From JAHWKV01 sp040905365 (GTDB lineage: Bacteria > Actinomycetota > CADDZG01 > JAHWKV01): a stretch of 64,000 nucleotides of DNA. The number at the start of each line of letters is the position of its first letter. Position 1 is the stretch's first letter. The notes beneath the pieces were generated by a model, which searched no databases, was not told the DNA's origin, and saw nothing but the letters and a program-made list of their open reading frames with translations. The stretch lies in NCBI GenBank assembly GCA_040905365.1, contig JBBDRQ010000047.1, positions 1 to 64,000 on the forward strand. The letters run 5' to 3'. Both the position numbers and the translations under genes were made by a program. Below are positions 8,436 through 17,027 of the stretch, in pieces.

Positions 8436-9997
8436 CGAATGGTCGCCCCCTCAAGCTCCAGAACCTCCTGGGCACCCCCTTCGAGCAGTCCCGCCCCGGC
8501 CAGCGCTTCGGGCGTGTCCTCCAGCAACTCCTCAGCAAAACCGTTCCTCGGCTCGGGCAGCCAGCGACACGCTACGTTGGCCAGTATTGAAGTGACTCCG
8601 ATGGCCAGAAAAAACATCTCCGCAGGTGCGAACAGCAGGATGGTGAGGAAGGTGATGGCACCCACGTTGCCGCTGGCCCCCACTATCCCCGAGATCTGGC
8701 CGGTAACGCGCTTTTTGACGAGAGGCACGATCGCGTACACCGCCCCCTCTCCCGACTGCACAAAGGCCGAGCACATCATGGTAGCCGCCACAGCCAGCAC
8801 CACCGGCCAGCCGGGACCCATTAGGAACATCGTGCCGTATCCGACCGAAAGCCCGAGCAGCAGCGTCCGCAGGGTGCGCCTGCGGCTGCCCAACAGATCG
8901 GACATCAACCCGCCCGCCGGCCGAGCCACCAGGTTCATGAAGGCAAACCCTGATGCCGTAGCGCCGGCCAACGCCGGTCCGAGGCCCCAGGTATCGGCGA
9001 AAAAGGTCGGCAGCATCGAGACGATCGCCAACTCCGACCCGAAAGTACAGAAATAACAAAAAGACAGAATCCCAACCGACCTAAACGGGTACCTGTCCTG
9101 CGCCGGGTACTGGTTCTTGAGCGCAGACCTGTTTACCGAAAACACCAGACGAAGCTGCCAGGCCATCAGTACCGTGCTGGCCCCGATCAGCAGCCACATG
9201 ACCGAGGCGGGAATCGCGCCGACCAGCCAAATCCGCCAGGCGATGAATCCCGGAATTGCGGTTAGGGGCACCGTTAGAGCCGCCAGGCCCCAAACCCCGG
9301 CGGGGCTCGTCACCTCGAGAGCTCCCGCCCGCCGCGACTTGGTGTACGGGCGGCCGTCCGGCGTGTCGGTAACGGCCCTGAGGTAGAACACTCCGTAAAG
9401 GGTCGCAATTACGCCCGTGGACGCGACAGCCCAGCGCCAACCCTGCGGCCCCCCGACCACGGCGGCCACGGTCGGCAGCGTCAGCGCGGCCGCCGCAGAT
9501 CCAAAGTTGCCCCATCCGCCGTAAACGCCCTCGGCGGTACCGACCTCTCTCGGAGGAAACCACTCGGCCACCATGCGGATCCCGACCACAAATCCGGCCC
9601 CGACGATACTCAAAGCCAACCTGCTGACGACCAACATCGGGTACGACGTCGCCAGCGCAAAGGAGATGCACGGAATCGAGCTGAAGATGAGTATGCCCGC
9701 ATACACGCGCCTGGGGCCCAGCCGGTCTAACAGCTGACCGATAAAGACGCGGGCAGGCACCGTAAGTGCCACGTTGCACAAAGCCAGGGTGGTCAGCTGT
9801 GCGCCGCTGAGGTTGAACTCCTCCCCGACCACGCCGGCGAACGGAGCGAAGTTGAACCAAACCACAAAGCTCAGGAAGAACGCGAACCACGTTAGATGTA
9901 GCGTGCGGTACCGCCCCTTGAACGACCAAATACTTCTCACGCGGGCTGCGCCGCCACCCAACTTGCGCGGCTTGCCGCGACCGGGCCTGTTGTTCAT
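8432..9997 (-). CDS. narK: NarK-type nitrate/nitrite MFS transporter
   Basis: 521 residues, 12 predicted helices, major facilitator superfamily. The first helix region (TLHLTWFAFFLSFVVWFNFAPFAGV) is typical of the nitrate/nitrite porter family, as are GIRMVAEWFPPREVGTAEGVYGGWGNFGSA and MNLVARPAGGLMSDLLGSRR. I chose ATG 9997 because AGGAGGA lies 3-10 bases upstream; GTG 10015 is in frame but less likely. It lies on the same strand as moeA and mobA and next to the nitrate reductase operon, so nitrate import is the likely role. Substrate direction cannot be read. Confidence 0.92.
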   Translation of the reverse strand: MNNRPGRGKPRKLGGGAARVRSIWSFKGRYRTLHLTWFAFFLSFVVWFNFAPFAGVVGEEFNLSGAQLTTLALCNVALTVPARVFIGQLLDRLGPRRVYAGILIFSSIPCISFALATSYPMLVVSRLALSIVGAGFVVGIRMVAEWFPPREVGTAEGVYGGWGNFGSAAAALTLPTVAAVVGGPQGWRWAVASTGVIATLYGVFYLRAVTDTPDGRPYTKSRRAGALEVTSPAGVWGLAALTVPLTAIPGFIAWRIWLVGAIPASVMWLLIGASTVLMAWQLRLVFSVNRSALKNQYPAQDRYPFRSVGILSFCYFCTFGSELAIVSMLPTFFADTWGLGPALAGATASGFAFMNLVARPAGGLMSDLLGSRRRTLRTLLLGLSVGYGTMFLMGPGWPVVLAVAATMMCSAFVQSGEGAVYAIVPLVKKRVTGQISGIVGASGNVGAITFLTILLFAPAEMFFLAIGVTSILANVACRWLPEPRNGFAEELLEDTPEALAGAGLLEGGAQEVLELEGATIR

Positions 9998-10127
9998 TCG
10001 TCCTCCTGGGTTCACTAGTAATCAAACAATTTGTCTTGAAACCCAGGATTTCGGTTGTATGTTGCAGCCAGGTTGCGGGCGGTTTCGCAGGTCGATAAAT
10101 CTATGAGTCGATCGCGTTATCGGCCGG

Positions 10128-10160
10128 TTAACCGTTGCGAGGTTTGGAGCGCGTGAGGTG
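10128..10160 (+). repeat. Fragment of repeat family 1 (copy E)
   Basis: About 33 bp matching the left internal part of family 1 (TAACCGTTGCGAGG followed by TTTGGAGCGCGTGAGGTG). The outer terminal repeat and the rest of the element are missing. It lies between the moeA stop and the narK promoter region. The rest of 9998-10178 shows no other clear signal. Confidence 0.75.
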
Positions 10161-10178
10161 ATTCGCCAAGGCGGATCA

Positions 10179-11384
10179 TCAAAACATCAAGACCTCCGCG
10201 CACTCGCCGGCGCTTACGGATGTGCCGGGCGGCAACCTGACCAAACCGTTTGCCGAGCTCAGCGAGCCGAGCCGGTTCGGCTGGTCCATCCCGGCGCAGG
10301 AGGCCACCCACCCGCCGGACTCCCGATGGAGGTGCACCGGCACGTAACAGATCCGGTCCGCCACGCCGTGCACGGAGTCGGCAAGCACGGTTCGGTGGTA
10401 CTCGTCTTGGTTAACCAGGCCCATCATCTTGTGCAACACCGGACGGACAAAGACTTCGAAAGAAACCAGCGCCGAGACGGGGTTGCCGGGCAACGCAATC
10501 AACGGCGTCCTGCCAACGTGCCCGAACGCCTGCGGACGGCCCGGCTTCATCGCCACGTTTACGCACTCGGCCTGCAGGCCCTCGGCGATCGCCCGCCTTA
10601 CCGGATCGTTCGAACCTACGGAAACCCCGCCGGAGCAAATCAAAACGTCTACCTGCTCAGACGCTTCCCGCAAAGCCGTTAGCAGAACCCCCGGATCGTC
10701 GGACGTACGGCCCAAGTCGACCGGACGCGCTCCAAGTTGGGCGACCAGAGCGCCCAGCAAATACGAATTGGAATCATAGATCTGCCCCGCCCGCAGATCC
10801 CTGCCCGGCGGGACCAACTCGTCGCCGGTGGAGATCACCCCGACCCCAGGAGCAGCCGCGACCTCAACCTCACCCGCCCCGGCGGCAGCCAGCGCTCCGA
10901 TGTCGGTCGGCCGCAAACGCCGGCCGGAAGGAACGACCAACTCGCCCCGGCATGAATCCTCGCCCGCCAGGCGCACGTTCTTCCCCTTGAGGCACGGTTC
11001 GTGCACGCTGAGCATGGAGCCGTCAACCGTACACAGCTCCATGGGCACCACCGCGTCCGCGCCGGGCGAAACCTGCCCTCCGGTGGGAACCGCTACCGCC
11101 TGACCACCTTCCACCGCAACGTTTGAGACCCGCCCCATCCGCACCTGTCCGACCACTTCCAGCCGCGCCGGACTCTGCGCAGACGCGCCGGCAACATCGT
11201 CGGCGCGCACGGCAAAACCATCCATGGCGGCGGTATCAAACGGCGGAAGGTCCGCCCGGCAACGGACGTCGGATGCGGCGACCCGGCCCAGGGCGTGGTG
11301 CAACGCCACCCGGTTTGCCGGTAGCTCACGGACCGAGTCAACAATCCTGCGGTAGTACTCGTCGACCGAAAGCGTGGGAGTCAA
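10179..11384 (-). CDS. moeA: Molybdopterin molybdenumtransferase MoeA
   Basis: 401 residues from TTG 11384. It inserts molybdate into adenylylated molybdopterin. Visible marks: LPPFDTAAMDGFAV (MoeA N-domain), PTGGQVSPGADAVV, VGVISTGDEL and, in the MPT-binding domain, CSGGVSVGSND and ALPGNPVSALVSF. The start overlaps the mobA stop (TTGA), with GGAGG 9 bases upstream, so translation is coupled. The cofactor is needed by the neighbouring nitrate reductase. A longer frame to 11477 exists inside mobA but is not needed. Confidence 0.94.
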   Translation of the reverse strand: MTPTLSVDEYYRRIVDSVRELPANRVALHHALGRVAASDVRCRADLPPFDTAAMDGFAVRADDVAGASAQSPARLEVVGQVRMGRVSNVAVEGGQAVAVPTGGQVSPGADAVVPMELCTVDGSMLSVHEPCLKGKNVRLAGEDSCRGELVVPSGRRLRPTDIGALAAAGAGEVEVAAAPGVGVISTGDELVPPGRDLRAGQIYDSNSYLLGALVAQLGARPVDLGRTSDDPGVLLTALREASEQVDVLICSGGVSVGSNDPVRRAIAEGLQAECVNVAMKPGRPQAFGHVGRTPLIALPGNPVSALVSFEVFVRPVLHKMMGLVNQDEYHRTVLADSVHGVADRICYVPVHLHRESGGWVASCAGMDQPNRLGSLSSANGLVRLPPGTSVSAGECAEVLMF

Positions 11385-11989
11385 CTTGCCGGACCTCCCG
11401 CAAGCTGCCTGGCCCGCCGCAAGTCCGCCGGCGTGTTCACGTCCAACAAAGCCTGGTCCGCTGCGACCAACTGCCATACCTCCGGAGGTACAAACCGCAC
11501 CGAGATGAGGCCGAGCAGATCTTTCATGGATCGCAAATCCGCGGTGTTGAGACCCGGCCGAGCGTGCGGGTCTTTCAGCATGGCGCCTACGTACGGCGCG
11601 TAGCAGGCGGCTACCGGCTGCGGCTGCCCTTCGACCACCGGGACCGCAGCATCATAGCCGTCCAGCTGCTCGGCCAGCAAAGCAAGCAAGCCGGTATTGA
11701 CCAAGGGCAGGTCGCACCCCAAAAGCAAAACCCGCCCCGCGCAGCTCATCTCCTCCAGACGCTCATAACCTGCCCGCAGGGCCCACAGCGGCCCCTTCTG
11801 GGGATCCTCGACGCACTCCAGGCCGAGCCTTGCGTCTATTCCGACCGCAACTACCGGGTCCGCGACCGAGCCGAGCGCATCGGCCGCTCTTTGAGCAAGA
11901 GTCCGGCCGGCGATTTGCAGCAGGGCTTTGGGCGAGCTCATGCGCGCGGAGGACCCCCCGGTAAGAAGAATCCCGTGCACGCCCGTCAT
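11381..11989 (-). CDS. mobA: Molybdenum cofactor guanylyltransferase MobA
   Basis: About 202 residues. MobA attaches GMP to molybdopterin to form the bis-MGD cofactor used by nitrate reductases of the DMSO-reductase family. The N-terminal nucleotide-binding motif reads GILLTGGSSARMSSPKALL; VLLLGCDLPLVN carries the metal-site aspartate; the C-terminal LLDVNTPADL is typical. I chose ATG 11989, right before GVHGILLTGG; the frame stays open to 12070, so the start is uncertain. It overlaps moeA by 4 bp and is divergent from the nitrate reductase operon. Confidence 0.9.
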   Translation of the reverse strand: MTGVHGILLTGGSSARMSSPKALLQIAGRTLAQRAADALGSVADPVVAVGIDARLGLECVEDPQKGPLWALRAGYERLEEMSCAGRVLLLGCDLPLVNTGLLALLAEQLDGYDAAVPVVEGQPQPVAACYAPYVGAMLKDPHARPGLNTADLRSMKDLLGLISVRFVPPEVWQLVAADQALLDVNTPADLRRARQLAGGPAS

Positions 11990-12084
11990 CGGATCCGACG
12001 CGTTGAACCCATTCGACGAGGTTACAGGCTGCCTTCGCCGCGCAGGGACTGCCGGCGTAGAGGGGCCCAAGTATTTCCGAACAC

Positions 12085-12122
12085 TTAACCTGACCGGAAC
12101 CGTCCAGAAACTTCGTCGTAAT
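12085..12122 (+). promoter_or_regulatory. Candidate GlnR-type operator before the nitrate reductase operon
   Basis: Half-sites TTAAC (12085), GGAAC (12096), GAAAC (12107) and GTAAT (12118) occur at exact 11-bp steps with 6-bp spacers. This resembles the GlnR consensus gTnAC-n6-GaAAC and the array before amt. It lies in the mobA/operon divergent region, 23 bp before the first start codon, so it could serve both directions. The regulator identity is inferred. Confidence 0.55.
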
Positions 12123-12144
12123 TTGCCGCTGCGACGCTGACCTC

Positions 12145-13221
12145 ATGAACGACCAGCCGCGCGGCCATTCCATCCCTGCGCCCGAGCCAACCGGTATTGG
12201 ACGGAGTTGGGATCCGCCTGCCGCCGTGGCAGGCATGGCCACCGCGGCCGGTCTGCTGCTGGCCATATATATGGGCAGCGCCAACCTGCAGCATTTCGAT
12301 GTTGCCCTGATCGGCTACACGCTGGCAACTGTATTCTTGGCGTTCGGGGCGACCTACCGGATGGTGAGCTGGACTCGCAGTCCGGCAGCTCGGCGCTACT
12401 TGTCCAAGGGCCTCAAAGCCCTGCTGCCGCGTCCGTTGGGCAACGGATCGGTCTCCTCCAGCGCCAAGGAGATAACCTCTACAGTCTTACTGCAGCAGTT
12501 CATCGCAAAAAGGTCCCGCCCCCGCTGGCTCGCCCACCAGGGACTGTTCTGGGGAGTCATCCTGGCTACCCTGATCACATTCCCCCTTACTTTTGGATGG
12601 ATCCACTTCCGGGCCGTTCCCGGGACCGCCAGCGGTTACGACATCTTCATGATGGGAGTCCGCACCGCCCGCGTGGACGCGCTGAGCCTGCTCGGATGGC
12701 TCACTTTCCACGCCCTGGACGTGGCTTCGCTGCTGATCATCGGCGGAGGCGCTTACTTCCTTTGGCACCGGTGGTCCACCCGGGGCAACAACCTCACCCA
12801 ACTCGGCAAAGACCTCATGCCGCTTATCGCACTGATGGCCATCTCTGTGACGGGGCTGGCGCTCACGGTCTCCAGCGTCTTCATGCAGGGCGCCGGATAC
12901 CAACCGCTGGCCTTTATCCATATGTGCACGGTGGTGCTGACCTTGGTGTGGATACCGTTCGGGAAGTTCTTTCACACGCTGCAAAGGCCGGCCATGGCCG
13001 GTGCCCGCCTGCACAAGCAGATGAGCCTGCAGACGGGCGGGATCGCCCGGTGTGTTAAGTGTGATGAGCCCGTGGAAGGGGCCGTCTTTCTCGATGACCT
13101 CCAAAACACCATGAGCGAACTCGGTCTGCGCTTCGGTAAGTGGGTACAAACCTGCCCGAGCTGCAAGAGGCTCGAGCGCGGGGCAGCCTACCGGACCTCC
13201 GTAAAGGAAGGTTTTCGATGA
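12145..13221 (+). CDS. NarI/DsrM-like cytochrome b membrane subunit of nitrate reductase operon
   Basis: 358 residues with about 6 hydrophobic segments. Candidate heme-ligand histidines are H131 (AHQGLFWG), H189 (FHALDV), H208, H259 (IHMCTVV) and H277. The segment WIPFGKFFHTLQRP resembles the final helix of NarI/DsrM-type cytochrome b proteins. The soluble C-terminus carries CVKC (303-306) and CPSC (337-340), a possible metal or Fe-S site not usual for NarI. It is first in a four-gene overlapping operon; the stop overlaps the reductase start (ATGA). Likely role: quinol oxidation and electron transfer to the reductase. No clear Shine-Dalgarno precedes ATG 12145. Confidence 0.72.
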   Translation: MNDQPRGHSIPAPEPTGIGRSWDPPAAVAGMATAAGLLLAIYMGSANLQHFDVALIGYTLATVFLAFGATYRMVSWTRSPAARRYLSKGLKALLPRPLGNGSVSSSAKEITSTVLLQQFIAKRSRPRWLAHQGLFWGVILATLITFPLTFGWIHFRAVPGTASGYDIFMMGVRTARVDALSLLGWLTFHALDVASLLIIGGGAYFLWHRWSTRGNNLTQLGKDLMPLIALMAISVTGLALTVSSVFMQGAGYQPLAFIHMCTVVLTLVWIPFGKFFHTLQRPAMAGARLHKQMSLQTGGIARCVKCDEPVEGAVFLDDLQNTMSELGLRFGKWVQTCPSCKRLERGAAYRTSVKEGFR

Positions 13222-15485
13222 AGAAGCTTCTACCCGTGATGGCCCCCGGCATCGGATCGTTCAGGAAGGAGCGCAGCGGGATCCGCCCGAAGCCGCAGCC
13301 ACGGGAGGAACGGCTCGTGGCAACGCACTGCTGCTACTGCGGGGTCCAGTGCGGCATGTACCTCCGGGTCTCCGCCGACGGCAAGGTGTTCGGGGTGGAG
13401 CCCCGCGACCACGACATCAACAAGATGAAACTGTGCCCCAAGGGAGTAACCGCCTACCAGCAGGTCAATCACACCGACCGGCTGATTACTCCGCTGATGC
13501 GCGACCGGCGGGACCAGCCGCTACGGGAGGTTAGCTGGGACGCCGCCCTGGATCGCGTGGTCTCCGAAATCCGGACCATCCAAGCTAAGTACGGCGCCGA
13601 CGCGTTTGCCGTTTACTCGGGCTCCAGCCTGACCACCGAGAAGTGTTATCTGATGGGCAAGTTTGCCCGGGTGGCGCTGGGCACCAAGCATGTCGACTAC
13701 AACGGCCGGCTGTGCATGGTCTCCGCGGCCGGGGCCAACAAAAAAGCCTTCGGAGTCGACCGGGCGGCCAACCCCTGGTCGGACATGCTCGAGACCGACG
13801 TCATCATGTTGCTCGGAGCCAACGTCGGGGAGTGCTTCCCGGTGGCCACCCAGTACTTCTGGGACGCCAGGGACCGGGGCGCCAAGCTCATTACCGTGGA
13901 CCCCCGTCAGACACCCATCGCCCGTACGGCCGACATCCACGTTGCACTGCGACCGGGCACCGACGCCGCCTTCTGCAACGGCGTGCTGCACGTCATCGAG
14001 CGGGAAGGGTTGATCGACGAGGAGTTCATAGCCGCCCGTACCACCGGGTGGGAACAGCTGCGGGACAAGGTGCGCGAGTACCCGCCCAAGCGCGCCGCAG
14101 AGATATGCGGGTTGGATCCGGCCCTCATCGAGCAGGTGGCCCTTACGTGGGGCCCCGCAGACAAGGCGATGGCGTTTCACGCCCGAGGCATCGAACACCA
14201 CACGCAGGGCGTTAACAACTGCCTGACGGTGATCAACCTCGTGCTGGCCACCGGCCAGATCGGGCGACCCGGCCGGGGTTACGGCACGATCACCGGCCAG
14301 GGCAACGGCCAGGGAGGACGCGAACATGGCCAAAAGTCCGACCAGCTTCCCGGTCAGCGCATGATCGAGGACCCGGAAGCCCGTGCCCACATTTGCCGGG
14401 TTTGGGGCATCACCGACGAGCAGCTGCCGCGCAAGGGCACCTCGGCCGTGGAGATGGTGCACCAGGCGGAGCGGGGCGAGATCAAAGGGTGGCTGGGCAT
14501 CTGCAACAACCCCTTGGTGTCGATGCCGCACACCGACCGGATCGTCCGCGGGTACGACTCGCTACAGTTCCACTGCCAGATCGATTTCTTCCTATCGGAA
14601 ACCTGCGCCCGAGCCGACGTGGTCCTGCCCAGCACATGCTGGGCGGAAGACGAGGGCGTGTCCACCAACGCCGAGGGCCGGGTCATCAAGTACAACAAGG
14701 CGGCGGAGCCACCCGGCGAGGCCAAGCCGGACTGGTGGATCGTGTGCGAGATTGCCCGGCGGCTGGACCGCCACGCCGACAAGTTTCAGTTCGGTTCGGC
14801 CCGCGCCCTGTTCGAGGAGCTGCGGGTGGCCTCGGCGGGAGGGCTGGCCGACTACTCGGGAATGACCTACGAGCGCATCGAGCAGACCGGAGGAATCTAC
14901 TGGCCTTGCCCCAGCGAAGATCACCCGGGGACTCCCCGCCTGTTCGAGGAAAGCTTCGCTCACCCCGACGGCCTGGCCCGCTTTCACGCCATCGACTGGC
15001 AGCACCCGGCCGAGGAGGTTGACGACGAGTTCCCGCTGCGGCTGACCACCGGGCGCACCGTCGCTCACTACCTGTCCGGCAACCAAACCCGGCGAATCGA
15101 CGCCTTGGTCCAGCAAACGCCGCGCCCGTGGATCGAGGTGCACCCGGACCTGGGGTACGCCAACGGAGATCCGGTCCGGGTAGTCAGCCGGCGGGGGTCG
15201 GCTACCTACCCCGCCTTGGTCGTGACCTCGATTCGCAAAGACACGGTCTTCATCCCGTACCACTGGGCGGCGCCGGTTGCCGCCAACCTCATGACGGTCG
15301 ACGCCCTGGACCCGACATCGCTGATCCCGGAGTTCAAGGTTTGCGCTTGCCGCATCGAGCCGGGCGGCGCCATTGACGAAACCATGCCGCCTCCCGTCGC
15401 CCCGGGCGGGCAGTCCTACGAGTTCAGTCGGGTAGCCGACGGCCAGCCTTCGGCGCCGCAGGGGCGGGGAACGGGGAAAGGATGA
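13218..15485 (+). CDS. Molybdopterin nitrate reductase catalytic subunit (NasA/NarB type)
   Basis: 755 residues. The 4Fe-4S motif has C38, C41, C45 and C73 (THCCYCGVQCG, MKLCPKG). C166 in NGRLCMVSA is the expected Mo ligand, as in Nap/Nas enzymes. The block GQGNGQGGREHGQKSDQLPG is diagnostic for assimilatory nitrate reductases. A molydop-binding domain closes the protein. There is no Tat signal, so it is cytoplasmic. ATG 13218 overlaps the previous stop and has GGAAGG upstream; a longer frame from 13140 lies inside the upstream gene. Reaction: nitrate to nitrite. Formate dehydrogenase is the main alternative, but no selenocysteine or formate-type motif is seen. Confidence 0.88.
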   Translation: MKKLLPVMAPGIGSFRKERSGIRPKPQPREERLVATHCCYCGVQCGMYLRVSADGKVFGVEPRDHDINKMKLCPKGVTAYQQVNHTDRLITPLMRDRRDQPLREVSWDAALDRVVSEIRTIQAKYGADAFAVYSGSSLTTEKCYLMGKFARVALGTKHVDYNGRLCMVSAAGANKKAFGVDRAANPWSDMLETDVIMLLGANVGECFPVATQYFWDARDRGAKLITVDPRQTPIARTADIHVALRPGTDAAFCNGVLHVIEREGLIDEEFIAARTTGWEQLRDKVREYPPKRAAEICGLDPALIEQVALTWGPADKAMAFHARGIEHHTQGVNNCLTVINLVLATGQIGRPGRGYGTITGQGNGQGGREHGQKSDQLPGQRMIEDPEARAHICRVWGITDEQLPRKGTSAVEMVHQAERGEIKGWLGICNNPLVSMPHTDRIVRGYDSLQFHCQIDFFLSETCARADVVLPSTCWAEDEGVSTNAEGRVIKYNKAAEPPGEAKPDWWIVCEIARRLDRHADKFQFGSARALFEELRVASAGGLADYSGMTYERIEQTGGIYWPCPSEDHPGTPRLFEESFAHPDGLARFHAIDWQHPAEEVDDEFPLRLTTGRTVAHYLSGNQTRRIDALVQQTPRPWIEVHPDLGYANGDPVRVVSRRGSATYPALVVTSIRKDTVFIPYHWAAPVAANLMTVDALDPTSLIPEFKVCACRIEPGGAIDETMPPPVAPGGQSYEFSRVADGQPSAPQGRGTGKG

Positions 15486-16084
15486 CCAAAAAGGCCCTGT
15501 TTATAGACCCGGGCCGGTGCATCGGCTGCCAGGCCTGTGTCGCGGCGTGCCGCGAGTGCGACTCGCACCCGGGTAAGTCCATGATCCACCTGGACTACCC
15601 GGATCCGGGCAATTCGGCCGCCGCATCACCCACCGTATGCATGCACTGTTCGGATCCGGTAGCTCCTTGTGCCCAGGTGTGCCCGACCGACGCGATCCCC
15701 ATCGACGATCACGGCGTGGTCGGATCCGCCTCCGAGGAACTGTGTATCGCGTGCGGCAACTGCGTACACGCCTGCCCGTTCGGCGTACCCAAGCTCGATC
15801 TGGTCGAGATGCTCCAGTCCAAGTGCGACATGTGCTGTGACCGCACCTCCCAGGGCAAGATGCCGATGTGCGCGTCCGTGTGCCCCACCGACGCGCTGTT
15901 CTTCGGGACCGAGGCCGAGTTGATGCAAAAACGCCCGAGCGTGCAGGCGGTTGATGTCTTCGGCTTCGGCGACGAGACGGTACAGACCCGCAACGCGATG
16001 GTCGCGCCCGCCGGCAAGGACCTCGACCGGATTCCCGGCGGTTACTCGGCGCGCTCGGCCCAAGATCCGGATCCCGAAAAGTGA
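15482..16084 (+). CDS. Four-cluster 4Fe-4S ferredoxin subunit
   Basis: 200 residues with four Cys groups of the NrfC/HycB/DmsB type: CIGCQACVAACREC, CMHCSDPVAPCAQVCP, CIACGNCVHACP and CDMCCDRTSQGKMPMCASVCP. It probably wires electrons from the membrane or Rieske partner to the molybdoenzyme. The start overlaps the reductase stop (ATGA) and its stop overlaps the Rieske start (GTGA). No signal peptide, so it is cytoplasmic. Such subunits normally accompany respiratory DMSO-reductase family enzymes rather than assimilatory NasA, which makes the combination unusual. Confidence 0.93.
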   Translation: MTKKALFIDPGRCIGCQACVAACRECDSHPGKSMIHLDYPDPGNSAAASPTVCMHCSDPVAPCAQVCPTDAIPIDDHGVVGSASEELCIACGNCVHACPFGVPKLDLVEMLQSKCDMCCDRTSQGKMPMCASVCPTDALFFGTEAELMQKRPSVQAVDVFGFGDETVQTRNAMVAPAGKDLDRIPGGYSARSAQDPDPEK

Positions 16085-16557
16085 ACCGGCAGCCGGCGCC
16101 GGATCGGGCGCGCCAGCTCACCGAGACGAAACTGGTCTCCCGGCGCGACTACCTGCGGATGCTGGTGGTCGCTTCGGGCGGGTTGCTGCTGGGCACCACC
16201 GGGCTGGCCGGAGGTTTATTCCGCCGCCACGGCAGCGGCGAAGCCGCGGCTGCCAAGATCGCCGGGCAAATCCCTCCGGGTGATGTGGTCAACTTCTCCT
16301 ATCCCGGTCAAGACGATCCGGCCATCGCCTACCGCTTGGAGGACGGCGAACTGGCCGGCTTCTCGACGGTCTGCCCCCACCTGGCGTGCGCGGTGCTGTG
16401 GCGCAAAGACCACGGCCTGCTGGAGTGTCCGTGCCACGACGGGTTCTTCGACCAGCGCACGGGTGAGGTGCTTGCCGGTCCCCCGGCGCGCCCGTTGCCG
16501 AAGATCACGCTCGAAGAAAGGTCCGACGGCATCTACGCGACGGGAACAGACCACTAA
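16081..16557 (+). CDS. Rieske 2Fe-2S protein with twin-arginine-like N-terminus
   Basis: 158 residues. The Rieske motifs CPHLAC and CPCHDGFF supply the Cys/His ligands at about residues 98-121. The N-terminus has SRRDYLRM followed by a hydrophobic stretch of ~20 residues, as in Tat-anchored Rieske proteins. GTG 16081 overlaps the ferredoxin stop. It is the last gene of the nitrate reductase operon. If the Tat signal works, the cluster faces outside the membrane, opposite the cytoplasmic reductase; alternatively the segment is only an anchor. It resembles bc1-type Rieske proteins, but no bc1 genes are present here. Confidence 0.9.
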   Translation: MNRQPAPDRARQLTETKLVSRRDYLRMLVVASGGLLLGTTGLAGGLFRRHGSGEAAAAKIAGQIPPGDVVNFSYPGQDDPAIAYRLEDGELAGFSTVCPHLACAVLWRKDHGLLECPCHDGFFDQRTGEVLAGPPARPLPKITLEERSDGIYATGTDH

Positions 16558-16625
16558 GCCGACCGTTACCTAGCTGCAACATCGATGAAACTGCGACGCA
16601 ACCTGCAGGGGCCACCATTGCTGGC

Positions 16626-16943
16626 ATGAGTACACCGATAAGGCACTCGACCTCCAAAGGGCCCGCTCTGCCGAGCCTCGAGTTACAGCAAGCCACGACC
16701 CGGCTGAACCGCCGGATCGTCTTGGTAGCCGCAGTCGTGATGGCCGAGCTGTGGACGCTGACCGCAGCTTTTGAATCCTGGGCTGTAGGAGAAACCTCAA
16801 AAATGGGGTGGATCTTGGGTTTCCAGCTGGTGTGTTTCCTGCTGGCCCTCAGCATCTGTTGGGGAGCCGGTGCACCTGCCCGGGTCAAGACGTACCCGGC
16901 CACCCACCGCTTTGGTTCCCCGCAGCCCGCCGCCGGCGACTAA
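16626..16943 (+). CDS. Small two-helix membrane protein, unknown
   Basis: 105 residues. Two hydrophobic segments are visible: RIVLVAAVVMAELWTLTAAFE (about 36-56) and GWILGFQLVCFLLALSICW (about 66-85). Hydrophilic, proline-containing ends flank them. It follows the Rieske gene by 68 bp on the same strand and could belong to the nitrate operon or stand alone. No good ribosome-binding site precedes ATG 16626. I do not recognise the family. Confidence 0.6.
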   Translation: MSTPIRHSTSKGPALPSLELQQATTRLNRRIVLVAAVVMAELWTLTAAFESWAVGETSKMGWILGFQLVCFLLALSICWGAGAPARVKTYPATHRFGSPQPAAGD

Positions 16944-17014
16944 CGCCGCCCGACCTCTTTCTGTCCACAAGCCCATCCGGTAAATAGTTAGTAGCACCAA
17001 TCATTTGCTAATGC

Positions 17015-17020
17015 TATAAT
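17015..17020 (+). promoter_or_regulatory. -10 box for leaderless marR transcript
   Basis: Perfect TATAAT, followed by 7 bases and then the GTG start at 17028. The preceding TTAGTAGCA...TTGCTAA (16987-17010) forms an imperfect inverted repeat and is a plausible autoregulatory site. Confidence 0.6.
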
Positions 17021-17027
17021 TGACCTT

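Noticed and set aside
10050..10110. GlnR-like half-sites before narK
   Set aside because: Two GCAAC words are 11 bp apart, but neighbouring half-sites do not fit; too weak to call.
13140..13217. 26-residue N-terminal extension of the nitrate reductase
   Set aside because: It lies wholly inside the upstream gene; ATG 13218 has a ribosome site and gives the family-like start.
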